Origin: Bacteroidales bacterium
GTDB lineage: Bacteria; Bacteroidota; Bacteroidia; Bacteroidales; UBA932
NCBI GenBank assembly: GCA_016293535.1
Contig: JAEDEB010000002.1
Coordinates: 29,452-93,451 of the forward strand
Direction: 5' to 3'
DNA length: 64,000 bases
A program made the translations under genes and the position numbers. Positions 1 through 9,167 of this stretch are shown here, piece by piece. The notes below the pieces were generated by a model. It did not search any database, was not told the origin of the DNA, and worked only from the letters and a program-made list of their open reading frames with translations. Each line of letters opens with the position of its first letter. Position 1 is the stretch's first letter.

Positions 1-28
1 CCCGGGTCTCCGGGACAACGTCGAATTC

Positions 29-475
29 CTAGAAAGGAAGGTCGTCTGCCGATCCTACGATGTCATCTGCGGCAAGAACCGGAGCTTCAACCGGCTGCGG
101 AGCCGCTGATCCCGGAGCGAAGCCTGCAGGCACCGATGCCTGATAAGCCGGAGCCTGTGCAGGAGCCTGCTGCGCTGCCGGCTGCTGGGCCGCAGCGGTC
201 ACCGCTTCTATGCGCCACGCGCGTATGTCGGTGTACCACCTGCCGTTAAACTCCCTTGACGAAAGGTTGAGGGAAATCTTGACGTTGTCTCCCACGTTGA
301 ACCTTGCAAGATCATTGACCTTGTCCTCTCCCCACACATTCATGCATACGGTATTCGGGAAGTTTCCGTCCCTGTACTCGACGATGAATTCCTGCTTGCA
401 CCATGGTCCTCTTGCCGATGTGCCGTTCTGCACATTGAGCTTGCGGACGATCTGGCATTCAAGTTCAAGTGCCAT
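29..475 (-). CDS. DUF3127 family OB-fold-like protein with SSB-type acidic tail
   Basis: A 148-residue protein whose first ~90 residues match the DUF3127 family of Bacteroidota: a short beta-rich domain with the features GTS-x-RG-x-W-x-KQE-x-I-x-EY and NVWG. From ~92 it becomes an Ala/Gln/Pro-rich linker, and it ends in the acidic, Phe-terminated tip DDLPF. That layout (OB-like core, disordered linker, acidic tip) is the layout of bacterial single-stranded-DNA-binding proteins, whose DDIPF-like tip recruits repair proteins; a nucleic-acid role is therefore inferred, not shown. The start is fixed by an AGGAGG box 8 nt upstream. It follows the FKBP gene by 3 bp and is probably co-transcribed with it. 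Family assignment is fairly sure, function is not. Confidence 0.85.
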   Translation of the reverse strand: MALELECQIVRKLNVQNGTSARGPWCKQEFIVEYRDGNFPNTVCMNVWGEDKVNDLARFNVGDNVKISLNLSSREFNGRWYTDIRAWRIEAVTAAAQQPAAQQAPAQAPAYQASVPAGFAPGSAAPQPVEAPVLAADDIVGSADDLPF

Positions 476-478
476 TGC

Positions 479-1261
479 TTATTCCTCCTTCTTCTCAGGA
501 TCAACGAATGGATGAACCTCAGTCAGTTCGATTTCGAAGATGAGGGTGGAGTTAGGCTCGATGGAACGGCTTCCGTATGTGCCGTATCCGAGATCTGCAG
601 GAACATAGAGCTTGATCTTACCGCCTTCGCCGATGTAAGGAATGCCTTCCTGCCATCCCTTGATGAGATTGGTGAGGAACATCTTTACCGGAGTGCCGTT
701 GGAAGAGTCGAACTCGGTACCGTCGAGGAGAGTTCCGGTGTAGTTCACCATGATTGTATCCTTGAGTGCAGGATGTACATCGTTTCCGGCCTCGATGATT
801 TCATACTGAAGGCCTGACTCGGTCTCGACAACTCCCTCCTTGGTCTTGTTCTTCTCGAGGAAAGCGACACCCTCGCGGCGGTTGAGCTCGCTCTTGTACT
901 CTCTCTTCTTGGAAAGGAATGAGTTGAATACTTCGTTCATAAGCTCAGGGCTTACCTTGAACTGCTTGTTGAATGCGGTATCCCTCGGCTCACCTTCTGC
1001 GTTGATGAAATCCGACATACCCTTGCGGAGCTGTGCCATGTTGAGGTCACCGAGTTTCTCAGCGAAGTCGTTGGCCTTGATGAAGTAGCCGAAGTTTACT
1101 CCGATAAGGTAGCTGACAGAGTCGATCTGGGAAGCTGTAGGAAGGAGGTCCTTCACATTTGCCACTGTAGTGGGATCCACGGTTTCGCCCTGCTTTGGAG
1201 CGCAGGAAACCATCATCGCAGCTGCCGCTGCCGATACTGCAAGAATCTTGATTGCTTTCAT
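479..1261 (-). CDS. FKBP-type peptidyl-prolyl cis-trans isomerase, lipoprotein
   Basis: A 260-residue exported foldase. The N-terminus MKAIKILAVS leads a hydrophobic stretch ending in a lipobox (MMVSC, Cys20), so the protein should be lipid-anchored in the envelope. Residues ~25-125 resemble the FKBP N-terminal dimerisation domain. The catalytic FKBP domain follows, with V-x-VNYTGTLLDGTEFDSS, GWQEG and YGSRSIEPNSTLIFEIEL, all diagnostic for the family. I use the ATG at 1261 because it begins a clean signal peptide; an upstream in-frame ATG at 1291 adds 10 unlikely residues. The DUF3127 gene follows by 3 bp. Expected role: prolyl isomerisation and folding of secreted proteins. No conserved FKBP motif looks broken. 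Confidence 0.93.
   Translation of the reverse strand: MKAIKILAVSAAAAAMMVSCAPKQGETVDPTTVANVKDLLPTASQIDSVSYLIGVNFGYFIKANDFAEKLGDLNMAQLRKGMSDFINAEGEPRDTAFNKQFKVSPELMNEVFNSFLSKKREYKSELNRREGVAFLEKNKTKEGVVETESGLQYEIIEAGNDVHPALKDTIMVNYTGTLLDGTEFDSSNGTPVKMFLTNLIKGWQEGIPYIGEGGKIKLYVPADLGYGTYGSRSIEPNSTLIFEIELTEVHPFVDPEKKEE
484..489 (-). promoter_or_regulatory. Strong Shine-Dalgarno box AGGAGG for the DUF3127 gene
   Basis: AGGAGG lies 8 nt before the ATG at 475, formed by the last codons and stop of the FKBP gene (KKEE-stop). Canonical boxes are uncommon in Bacteroidota, so this suggests efficient re-initiation after the upstream gene. Confidence 0.7.
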
Positions 1262-1301
1262 AATGTTTATTGACTTTAATAGTGTATTCATACAGGACTC
1301 G

Positions 1302-1309
1302 CAAATATC
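1302..1309 (-). promoter_or_regulatory. Weak -7 promoter candidate for the FKBP gene
   Basis: On the minus strand GATATTTG matches 7 of 8 positions of the Bacteroidota -7 box TAnnTTTG, about 40 nt before the FKBP start, in the 103-bp divergent gap with recQ. No convincing -33 TTTG is present. I saw no clear promoter for recQ in the same gap. Confidence 0.3.
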
Positions 1310-1364
1310 GCAAAAAAAATCAGATAAAACTTGACGGGCTATTGGAAATATATGATTAACTTAG

Positions 1365-3566
1365 ATGAAAATTGACCTGAAGATGGATATCGACTCTGAA
1401 ACCCTGCATTCCAAGCTGAAGGAGTTCTTCGGCTTCGCTTCCTTCAAGGGAGACCAGGAGGAGATTGTACGCCACCTCATATCCGGGAGGGACGCATTCG
1501 TGCTTATGCCTACTGGCGGCGGAAAGTCCCTCTGTTACCAGTTGCCGGCCCTGCTTATGGAGGGAACGGCGATTGTGGTGTCCCCTCTGATTGCACTGAT
1601 GAAGAACCAGGTTGATGCCATCAGGGGCTTCGTATCGGGGAACGAAGGCATCGCCCACTTTCTCAACTCATCCCTTTCCAAGGCTCAGACGGCCGAAGTC
1701 AAGGATGATTTGCAGGCAGGCATAACCAAACTCCTGTATGTCGCGCCCGAGTCCCTGACCAAGCCGGACAACATCGCCCTGCTCAAGGACTTGAAGATAT
1801 CATTCTATGCCATCGACGAGGCCCACTGCATTTCCGAATGGGGACACGACTTCCGTCCCGAGTACAGGAAGATACGGGGCATAGCCGAGCAGATAGGGCG
1901 CGCCCCTATGATCGCGCTGACTGCAACCGCCACCCCAAAGGTCCAGTACGATATCCAGAAGAACCTCGGGATGCTCGATGCCAAAGTGTTCCGTTCATCA
2001 TTCAACCGTCCCAACCTCATCTATGAGGTAAGGGACAAGGTGGAACCGAAAAAACAGATAATCAAGTTCATACGTCAGAATCCCGGCAAGTCGGGCATCA
2101 TATACTGCCTGAGCCGGAAGAAGGTCGAAGAGATAGCCGAGCTGCTCAACACCAACGGAATCAAGGCACTGCCATACCACGCGGGACTTGACGCCAAGAC
2201 CCGCGCCGAGAACCAGGATGCCTTTCTGATGGAGGATGTGGACGTGATTGTCGCAACCATAGCCTTCGGCATGGGCATAGACAAGCCGGATGTAAGGTTT
2301 GTCATCCACTACGACATTCCGAAGAGCCTCGAGGGTTACTATCAGGAGACAGGACGAGGCGGAAGGGACGGGCGCGAGGCCAACTGCATCGCATTCTACT
2401 CGTACAAGGATATCCAGAAACTCGAGAAGTTCATGCAGGGCAAGCCTCTTGCAGAACAGGAAATCAGCCGGCAGCTGCTGAGCGAGGTGGTCGGATACGC
2501 GGAGAGCAACCAGTGCCGCAGACGCCTGCTGCTCAACTACTTCGGCGAGGATTACGGGACGGACGGCTGCGGAGCCTGTGACAACTGTCTCAAGCCTAAG
2601 GTGACCTTCGACGGCAAGGAGGAGCTGGTTCTGGCAATCAGTCTTGTAAGCCAGCTCAAGGAGAGATTCAAGCTGGACCATCTGGCCGCAATCCTGATGG
2701 GCGAAAGTTCCGCGATGATAAAGTCCTACCACCACGACAGGCTCCGCCTCTTCGGCGCCGGCAAGGACCACAGCTTCCGTTTCTGGTGCTCCGTCATTCA
2801 GCAGGCAGTGCTCGCGCATTTCCTCTTCAAGGATGTGGAGAGTTACGGAACCATAGGCATAACCCCATCAGGCCGGGAGTTCCTTGAACATCCTTATTCC
2901 ATTCAGCTGACCACAGACAGGGAATATGCCGACGGCGAGGATGATGAAGAGGAGGAGAACATCAGAGGCGGCGGAGGCGGAGACGAGAAACTTCTGTCGA
3001 TGCTCAAGGACCTGCGCAAGGACCTTTCCCACAAGTACCGGTTGCAGAGCTGGATCATCTTCAGCGATGCCTCCCTCGAGGATATGAGCATAATGTACCC
3101 TGTCACTCTCGAAGAACTCAAGAAATGTCAGGGGGTCGGAGATGGAAAGGCTCGGAAATACGGGGAGCCGTTCCTGAAACTCATTTCCAAATATGTGGAG
3201 GAGAACGATATAATTCGCCCGGACGACTTCGTGATGAAGACCAGGGTTCCGAGCAATTCGAAGATACAGATTATACAGTCGGTGGACAGGAAGATACCGC
3301 TCGCCGAAATTGCGCGCAGCCTGGGCATCGAATATGATGAGCTCATAGGCGAGCTTGAGTCCATTGTATACTCCGGCACCAGGCTCAATCTCAACTACGC
3401 AATCAGCCAGATTATGGACGAGGACGACATCTCCGACATTTTCGACTATTTCCGCAACGCGGAGACCGACCACATGAAAGAGGCCATGGAGGAGTTCGGC
3501 GGCTTCTACGAAGAGAATGAAGTGCGCCTTGCCAGGCTGAAATTCATCTGCGAGGTAGCCAATTAA
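1365..3566 (+). CDS. recQ: ATP-dependent DNA helicase RecQ
   Basis: A 733-residue 3'-5' DNA helicase for recombination and replication-fork repair. Visible in order: Walker A MPTGGGKS (48-55), DEAH box (151-154), motif VI QETGRGGRDG (327-336), the RecQ zinc site with Cys384, Cys402, Cys405 and Cys408, an RQC winged-helix region (~420-515), an acidic then Gly-rich linker (~522-544), an HRDC domain (~545-620) and a further helical C-terminal extension. It is longer than E. coli RecQ (about 610 aa) because of the C-terminal extension, which is common in Bacteroidota RecQ. The start at 1365 is assumed; a second Met at residue 7 is also possible. Transcribed alone or with the DUF308 gene 75 bp downstream, although that gene has its own promoter candidate. 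Confidence 0.96.
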   Translation: MKIDLKMDIDSETLHSKLKEFFGFASFKGDQEEIVRHLISGRDAFVLMPTGGGKSLCYQLPALLMEGTAIVVSPLIALMKNQVDAIRGFVSGNEGIAHFLNSSLSKAQTAEVKDDLQAGITKLLYVAPESLTKPDNIALLKDLKISFYAIDEAHCISEWGHDFRPEYRKIRGIAEQIGRAPMIALTATATPKVQYDIQKNLGMLDAKVFRSSFNRPNLIYEVRDKVEPKKQIIKFIRQNPGKSGIIYCLSRKKVEEIAELLNTNGIKALPYHAGLDAKTRAENQDAFLMEDVDVIVATIAFGMGIDKPDVRFVIHYDIPKSLEGYYQETGRGGRDGREANCIAFYSYKDIQKLEKFMQGKPLAEQEISRQLLSEVVGYAESNQCRRRLLLNYFGEDYGTDGCGACDNCLKPKVTFDGKEELVLAISLVSQLKERFKLDHLAAILMGESSAMIKSYHHDRLRLFGAGKDHSFRFWCSVIQQAVLAHFLFKDVESYGTIGITPSGREFLEHPYSIQLTTDREYADGEDDEEEENIRGGGGGDEKLLSMLKDLRKDLSHKYRLQSWIIFSDASLEDMSIMYPVTLEELKKCQGVGDGKARKYGEPFLKLISKYVEENDIIRPDDFVMKTRVPSNSKIQIIQSVDRKIPLAEIARSLGIEYDELIGELESIVYSGTRLNLNYAISQIMDEDDISDIFDYFRNAETDHMKEAMEEFGGFYEENEVRLARLKFICEVAN

Positions 3567-3611
3567 GCACTCTTCAAAACAAACATATTTTCTCAGAATT
3601 GCCAAGATTAC

Positions 3612-3619
3612 TAATTTTG
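3612..3619 (+). promoter_or_regulatory. Bacteroidota -7 promoter box upstream of the DUF308-dnaG-metG unit
   Basis: TAATTTTG matches TAnnTTTG exactly, 22 nt before the DUF308 start. A T-rich stretch (3588-3592) about 20 nt upstream could serve as a poor -33 element. It lies in the 75-bp gap after recQ. Confidence 0.5.
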
Positions 3620-3641
3620 CAAACTTTTTAAGAGCAATACG

Positions 3642-4253
3642 ATGATTACAATAGGATTCAAACAGTCTGGAAACTGCTGGCTCAGGGCCATACTCGCCCT
3701 GGGGCTCGGCATTGTGATGCTCATCAACTGCATTCAAGGCACGGACCCTGTCGTTCTGCTGGTGAAGGTGTGCGGATGCTTCGTCATTGCTGCGGGCATA
3801 TTCTCCCTTATCTACGGACTGATAAAGAAGAATGAACGCGACTTCAGCCTGATGATGGTCAATGCCCTCGTGGACGTGATTCTCGGCGCGGTGCTCTTCC
3901 TCTTTGCAGGGGCCATATCAAAAATATTCTTCTACCTGGTCGGGTTTCTGCTGATTTTCGTGGGAATCTGGGAGATCATCACCCTTTTCAGCGCACGCAA
4001 ATGGGTAAATACCGGTTTCGTATCATACCTTCTCCCCATAGTGATAATCGTTCTTGGCACTCTTCTTATGGCCCCGAACATCGGCAAGGCCATAGGATAC
4101 ATCTTTTCAGCAGCCCTGATACTCTACGGTATCTCCGACATTCTGACGCTGTACAAGATACGACAGGCCATGAAGGCATTGGAGATCCATGCTGAGGACG
4201 TCAGTCGGGACGGGGAGCAAACAGAAAGCAAGGAGGACTCTGCAGAGGTATGA
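3642..4253 (+). CDS. DUF308 (HdeD-like) six-helix membrane protein
   Basis: A 203-residue integral membrane protein. Hydrophobic segments lie at about 13-30, 36-58, 70-90, 92-115, 127-145 and 151-170, in the paired short-helix pattern of DUF308/HdeD family proteins. The C-terminal ~35 residues are charged and probably cytoplasmic. HdeD of E. coli is linked to acid resistance, but the function of this family in Bacteroidota is unknown. Its stop codon overlaps the dnaG start (ATGA), so translation of the two is coupled, an odd partner for a primase that may simply reflect compact gene order. Confidence 0.85.
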   Translation: MITIGFKQSGNCWLRAILALGLGIVMLINCIQGTDPVVLLVKVCGCFVIAAGIFSLIYGLIKKNERDFSLMMVNALVDVILGAVLFLFAGAISKIFFYLVGFLLIFVGIWEIITLFSARKWVNTGFVSYLLPIVIIVLGTLLMAPNIGKAIGYIFSAALILYGISDILTLYKIRQAMKALEIHAEDVSRDGEQTESKEDSAEV

Positions 4254-6250
4254 TCCCGAATCAGACTGTAGACAGGATACTCGAGACTGCAAAGATCGAG
4301 GAAGTGATTGGCGACTTTGTCTCCCTCAAGAGACAGGGCGCCAGTTTTCTTGCCTGCTGTCCTTTCCACAACGAGAAAACACCTTCCTTCAATGTCAATC
4401 CCGTAAGGGGGTTCTTCTACTGCTTCGGCTGCAAGAAGGGCGGAACGGCCGTCACCTTCCTGATGGAGCATGAGAAGATGAGTTTCACGGAGGCCATACG
4501 CTATCTCGCGAAGAAATACGGAATAGAGATAGAGGAACAGGAGGAGTCCCCGGAAATGATACTCTCCAGACAGAAAAGGGAGAGCCTGTACATAGTTTCG
4601 GAGTTCGCCCAGAAATGGTTCGCCGAGCAGCTTGAGGAGGGGGAAGGACGCGCGGTTGGCTGGAACTATTTCCGCCACAGGGGACTCCAGGAAGATACCA
4701 TACGGAAATTCGGGCTCGGCTGGTGTCCCTCGGGAAAGCTGACTTTTCACGACGCCGCAATCGCAGCCGGATACAAGGAAGAATATCTTATTGAAAGCGG
4801 CCTCTGCGTAAAGACTGAGGACGGAAAGATTTATGACCGTTTCCACGAGCGCGTAATCTTCCCCATCCATTCGGTCAGCGGAAGGGTTTGCGGCTTCAGC
4901 GGAAGGACTCTCAAGGATTCCAAGAAAACCTCGAAGTACGTCAACTCCCCGAACACGCAGATATACGACAAGAGCCGGACCCTGTACGGGATGTGGTTCG
5001 CGAAGCAGGCAGTCACAAAGGAGGACTGCTGCATACTTGTGGAGGGCAATCTCGATATGATTTCTCTCCATCAGCTCGGGCTCACCAACGTGGTCGCCAC
5101 CTGCGGAACCTCCCTCACCCGCGAGCAGATACTGGCAATCAAGAGGTTCTCCCGCAACGTGACCATAATGTACGACGGCGACAGCGCCGGAATCCACGCA
5201 GCAATCCGCGGTATAGACCTGTTCCTCAAGGAGGACCTCAACGTGAAGGTCGTGCTGCTGCCTGAAGGGATGGACCCGGACGACTTCACCAAGAAGCATA
5301 GCCTCGAGGAGACCAAGGCATTCATAGCAGAGAACGCGCAGGATTTCATAGGCTTCAAGACCAAACTGCTGCTGGACGAATGCGGAACGGACCCTATGAA
5401 GAGAAGCGAGCTCATCAACGACATCGCTGATACGATAGCGCTTATGCCTGACCCCGTGAAACGGTCGGTGTATGCGGATTCCTGCTCCGAACGCCTGGAC
5501 ATCAGCGTGGACATACTGAAAAACAGAATAGAGGAGACAGCGGAACGCAATGCACGGGATGACCGCAGGCGAGAGGAACTGAGACGTCGCGAACTCGAAA
5601 GGGCTGAAGCGGAAAAGGCCGATTCGAAAGGTGCCGGTCCTGACACTGCGGCGGGGAAACTGGAAACGGTCGTGATGGACGGCGCTGTCGGCAAGAAACT
5701 GGTACGCAAGGCTTCGATACTCGAGCCGGTGGAGAAGGACCTTCTCGCATTCCTGCTCAGAGACGGGCTTTCGACCATGAATTTCACCAAAGACAGCGAA
5801 TATTATATGGAACCGCCGATGACCGTTGCCGAGTTCATAGACGGATCGCTTCATGATGACGGCTTGCAGCTTGAGGAGGGGGTAAGGCGCAGGACCTACG
5901 AAGCCTATTTCAAATACTATGATGAAGGCCTTGACCAGGATGAAATCATAAGGAAGATGACTGGGACGGACGACAACGAGCTGGTGAACCTTGTTGTGGA
6001 ACTGACTTCCTCCAGATATGAACTCAACGGTGAACAGCTCAGAAAAAACCTCACCAACCACTCCACCCTGCTGCTGAGGACAGTCCCGAAGGCCATACTG
6101 CTGTACCATGCCAAGAGGCTGGACAAACAACTGGAGGAATACAGGCAGAAACTGAATGAGCCCGGCGCAGACATACGGACGATAATGATGGAGATCACCC
6201 ACCTCAACGAAATGCGGCGTGCGGTGAACAGGCGCATCGGAAGAATCTGA
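4250..6250 (+). CDS. dnaG: DNA primase DnaG
   Basis: A 666-residue primase that makes RNA primers at replication forks. The N-terminal CHC2 zinc finger is visible (Cys37-x2-His40 with Cys58-x2-Cys61), followed by the RNA-polymerase core and the TOPRIM catalytic domain with Glu264 and Asp268 (VEGNLDM) and Asp308/Asp310 (YDGDSAG). The charged stretch ~440-480 is a linker, and ~500-660 should be the DnaB-binding helical domain. The start overlaps the DUF308 stop by 4 bp. metG follows after 40 bp on the same strand. Length is normal for the family and no key residue is missing. Confidence 0.97.
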   Translation: MIPNQTVDRILETAKIEEVIGDFVSLKRQGASFLACCPFHNEKTPSFNVNPVRGFFYCFGCKKGGTAVTFLMEHEKMSFTEAIRYLAKKYGIEIEEQEESPEMILSRQKRESLYIVSEFAQKWFAEQLEEGEGRAVGWNYFRHRGLQEDTIRKFGLGWCPSGKLTFHDAAIAAGYKEEYLIESGLCVKTEDGKIYDRFHERVIFPIHSVSGRVCGFSGRTLKDSKKTSKYVNSPNTQIYDKSRTLYGMWFAKQAVTKEDCCILVEGNLDMISLHQLGLTNVVATCGTSLTREQILAIKRFSRNVTIMYDGDSAGIHAAIRGIDLFLKEDLNVKVVLLPEGMDPDDFTKKHSLEETKAFIAENAQDFIGFKTKLLLDECGTDPMKRSELINDIADTIALMPDPVKRSVYADSCSERLDISVDILKNRIEETAERNARDDRRREELRRRELERAEAEKADSKGAGPDTAAGKLETVVMDGAVGKKLVRKASILEPVEKDLLAFLLRDGLSTMNFTKDSEYYMEPPMTVAEFIDGSLHDDGLQLEEGVRRRTYEAYFKYYDEGLDQDEIIRKMTGTDDNELVNLVVELTSSRYELNGEQLRKNLTNHSTLLLRTVPKAILLYHAKRLDKQLEEYRQKLNEPGADIRTIMMEITHLNEMRRAVNRRIGRI

Positions 6251-6290
6251 CGGACAGGCGAAATTATGGAATAATAGAACAGAGAAAGAT

Positions 6291-8483
6291 ATGGACAAGA
6301 AATTCAAGAGAACATTAGTCACCAGCGCGCTCCCTTATGCGAACGGGCCGGTACACATAGGTCACCTCGCGGGCGTTTACATTCCTGCCGACATATACGT
6401 CCGGTACCTGCGTATGCGGGGCGAAGACGTGCTCTTTATATGCGGTTCGGATGAACACGGAGTTCCTATTACAATCAAGGCGCGCCAGCAGGGCGTCAGC
6501 CCTCAGGACATCGTGGATCGTTACCACAAGATAATCAAGGACTCGTTCACAGGTCTCGGAATCAATTTCGACATATATTCCCGCACCTCCAGCAAGGTCC
6601 ACGAAAAGAACGCTTCCGATTTCTTCCGCAAGCTCTACGACGAAGGAAAGTTCGTCACGAAGGAGAGCGAGCAGTACTATGATCCCGAGGCGAAGACCTT
6701 CCTTGCCGACAGATACATAGTCGGAACCTGCCCGAAATGCGGTGCCGAGGGGGCATATGGCGACCAGTGCGAGAAGTGCGGCTCTACACTCAGCCCTGAG
6801 GAACTCATAAACCCGAAATCCAAACTCAGCGGGGCAGAACCCATAAAGAAGAAGACCTCACACTGGTACCTTCCTTTGAACGAATACGAGAGCTGGCTGT
6901 CGGAGTGGATACTCGAAGGTCACAAGGAGTGGAGGAGCAATGTGTACGGTCAGTGCAAGAGCTGGATAGACGGCGGACTCCAGCCGCGAGCCGTCAGCCG
7001 CGACCTCGACTGGGGCGTGCCGGTTCCGGTCGAAGGGGCGGAAGGAAAGGTGCTCTATGTATGGTTCGATGCACCGATAGGATATATTTCCAACACCCGG
7101 GAGTTGCTTCCGCAGAGCTGGGAACAGTGGTGGAAGAGCGAAGATACCAAACTGGTCCATTTCATCGGAAAGGACAACATAGTATTCCACTGTATCGTAT
7201 TCCCGTCAATGCTGAAGGCCTATGGGGACGGGTACATTCTTCCGGACAACGTGCCTTCGAACGAATTCCTCAACCTCGAGGGAGACAAGATTTCCACCTC
7301 AAGAAACTGGGCGGTATGGGCGCACGAGTACCTGGAGCAGTTCCCGGGTAAGGAAGACGTGATACGTTACGTGCTGACGGCAAATGCACCCGAGACCAAG
7401 GACAACGATTTCAGCTGGAAGGATTTCCAGGCTCGCAACAACAGCGAACTGGTCGCTGTCTTCGGCAATTTCGTCAACAGGGCCGTCGTGCTGACACACA
7501 AATATTTCGGGGGCAAGGTACCAGCCCGCGGCACACTTCAGGACATTGACCGCGAGACACTTGCCCAGATTCCGCAGATCAGGGCCAGCCTTGAGAAGAA
7601 TCTGGATGGCTACCATTTCCGTGAGGCTCTCAAGGATGCGATGAACATCGCGCGCGTGGGTAACAAGTACATCTCCGATGCTGAGCCTTGGAAGGTTGCG
7701 AAGACAGATATGGAGCGCACGGCAACCATACTGAATGTGTGTCTGCAGATTTGCGCAGACCTGGCCATTGCTTTCGAGCCTTTCACTCCTTTTGCTGCGG
7801 AGAAACTCCGCAAGATGCTTGATGTGACTCTCTTCGCCGGATATGACCATCGCAAGGGGGAGCAGGAAACCGTCAACACCTACAGGGACGGCGAAGCTGC
7901 CGCACTCCACACTCTTCCGTTCGGCGGGACTGCTGTCTGCGAAGGCGCCTGCGAGGGCGGAGTCCGCTTGGAATGGAATCTTCTGGGTGAAGAAAGCATA
8001 CTTCCTGAAGCTCACCAGCTTGGAGCCGCCGAACTCCTTTTTGCAAAGATCGAGGACGACGCCATCCAGGCACAGCTTGACCGTCTCGACGCAATCAGGG
8101 CGGAAAGGGAAGCTGCAGCAAAGGAGGAGGCTGCAAAACAGGTCGAGCCACAGAAGGCTGAAATCAGTTTCGAGGAGTTCGAAAAGATGGATATAAGGAC
8201 AGCCACCGTTCTGGAAGCTGTCAAGGTTCCTAAGACCGACAAACTGCTTCAACTTACCATAGACACAGGTATTGACAGGAGAACCATAGTCTCCGGAATC
8301 GCCGAATACTATACAGCTGAGGAGATGGTTGGCAAGCAGATTTGCATACTGGCCAACCTCGCGCCGAGAAAAATCCGTGGAATCGAAAGCAAGGGAATGA
8401 TTCTGATGGCGCGACAGGGCGACGGCAAGATGCGCTTCATCACGCCTCAGGAAATTCTGGCTAACGGCGCCTGCATAGGCTGA
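6291..8483 (+). CDS. metG: Methionyl-tRNA synthetase with C-terminal tRNA-binding domain
   Basis: A 730-residue class I synthetase that charges tRNA-Met. The HIGH signature is at 22-25, and the KMSKS loop appears as KISTS (333-337). A Cys4 zinc knuckle (CPKC...CEKC) lies near 145-165 in the connective domain. The C-terminal ~105 residues form an EMAPII/Arc1p-like OB domain ([17 protein letters not shown] onward), which dimerises the enzyme and adds tRNA affinity. Between the catalytic core and the EMAP domain is a short Ala/Glu-rich linker (~605-625). It sits in the plus-strand run after dnaG; the next gene begins 12 bp downstream. Confidence 0.97.
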   Translation: MDKKFKRTLVTSALPYANGPVHIGHLAGVYIPADIYVRYLRMRGEDVLFICGSDEHGVPITIKARQQGVSPQDIVDRYHKIIKDSFTGLGINFDIYSRTSSKVHEKNASDFFRKLYDEGKFVTKESEQYYDPEAKTFLADRYIVGTCPKCGAEGAYGDQCEKCGSTLSPEELINPKSKLSGAEPIKKKTSHWYLPLNEYESWLSEWILEGHKEWRSNVYGQCKSWIDGGLQPRAVSRDLDWGVPVPVEGAEGKVLYVWFDAPIGYISNTRELLPQSWEQWWKSEDTKLVHFIGKDNIVFHCIVFPSMLKAYGDGYILPDNVPSNEFLNLEGDKISTSRNWAVWAHEYLEQFPGKEDVIRYVLTANAPETKDNDFSWKDFQARNNSELVAVFGNFVNRAVVLTHKYFGGKVPARGTLQDIDRETLAQIPQIRASLEKNLDGYHFREALKDAMNIARVGNKYISDAEPWKVAKTDMERTATILNVCLQICADLAIAFEPFTPFAAEKLRKMLDVTLFAGYDHRKGEQETVNTYRDGEAAALHTLPFGGTAVCEGACEGGVRLEWNLLGEESILPEAHQLGAAELLFAKIEDDAIQAQLDRLDAIRAEREAAAKEEAAKQVEPQKAEISFEEFEKMDIRTATVLEAVKVPKTDKLLQLTIDTGIDRRTIVSGIAEYYTAEEMVGKQICILANLAPRKIRGIESKGMILMARQGDGKMRFITPQEILANGACIG

Positions 8484-8495
8484 CGCAGACCGTAC

Positions 8496-9110
8496 ATGAA
8501 AAGATTTGTGCTTACATGCCTTTGCGTCCTGCTGGTTTCAGGCTACGCGACGGCAACGGAGAAGGAGAAGGTTCTCAACGGTTTTGACGGCGGAATGATG
8601 GTACATTCGGGCTTCCTGAAAGGCAGCATTCCTCAGGTGGGCATAGAGACTTCAGGAGCTCCGATCGGAATTGGAGGGGTTTTGCGACTTCACCTTGGGA
8701 AGCATTGGAGACTGGGAAGCGAAGGATATGTGTCCACGCTCCCTCAACTTCACAACGGCAGCTATATAAAATACGGATGGGGCGGATTGCTCGGGGATTT
8801 CTATCTGACAGCAGGACGTTTCATGCCGTTTGCCGGGCTCACCCTGGGAGGAGGAGCGCAGACCTCCTTTCTGATGAAGGAAGAGCCCGCAGAGGAGTGG
8901 GGACCGGTAGGGGAAACGTATTTCAACAAGAAAGGGTTTATGGCCATTGACCCATTCGTAGGATGCGAGTTCATTCTTACCGGAGCCTTGCACCTCACAC
9001 TCAAGGCCGACTGGCTGCTTGCCCTGGGCAAATCATCTTCCTCCGGCACAATGTCTCTGCTCAGGCCGACCGGTCCCAGAATCTATTTCGGTTTCATATT
9101 CAATCACTGA
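8496..9110 (+). CDS. Exported outer-membrane beta-barrel-like protein
   Basis: A 204-residue protein I cannot assign to a named family. It has a signal peptide (about MKRFVLTCLCVLLVSGYATA) and no lipobox. The mature part alternates short Gly/aromatic-rich strands (GGVLRLHLGKHWRLG, GFMAIDPFVGCEFILTG) and ends YFGFIFNH, which resembles the final strand of a small outer-membrane barrel. It is 12 bp behind metG, so probably read through from it. The next plus-strand gene encodes a protein of similar size and style, suggesting a diverged pair. Confidence 0.7.
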   Translation: MKRFVLTCLCVLLVSGYATATEKEKVLNGFDGGMMVHSGFLKGSIPQVGIETSGAPIGIGGVLRLHLGKHWRLGSEGYVSTLPQLHNGSYIKYGWGGLLGDFYLTAGRFMPFAGLTLGGGAQTSFLMKEEPAEEWGPVGETYFNKKGFMAIDPFVGCEFILTGALHLTLKADWLLALGKSSSSGTMSLLRPTGPRIYFGFIFNH

Positions 9111-9130
9111 CACTAGACAATAATTATTCA

Positions 9131-9138
9131 TAACTTTG
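9131..9138 (+). promoter_or_regulatory. -7 promoter box upstream of the 9168 gene
   Basis: TAACTTTG fits TAnnTTTG exactly, 29 nt before the ATG at 9168. No good -33 element. It is directly followed by an inverted repeat. Confidence 0.45.
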
Positions 9139-9139
9139 G

Positions 9140-9157
9140 CATTGTCAAGACACAATG
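9140..9157 (+). repeat. Inverted repeat CATTGT-6-ACAATG in the 5' leader
   Basis: Six-bp arms CATTGT and ACAATG are separated by CAAGAC, beginning two bases after the -7 box and ending 10 nt before the start codon at 9168. The position fits an operator around the transcription start or a small hairpin at the ribosome-binding region. No U-tract, so not a terminator. Confidence 0.4.
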
Positions 9158-9167
9158 TCAAAGGGAT

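Noticed and set aside
4124..6322. 732-residue open frame on the minus strand
   Set aside because: Antisense shadow of dnaG and the DUF308 gene; no domain, no start context, composition of a mirrored GC-rich gene.
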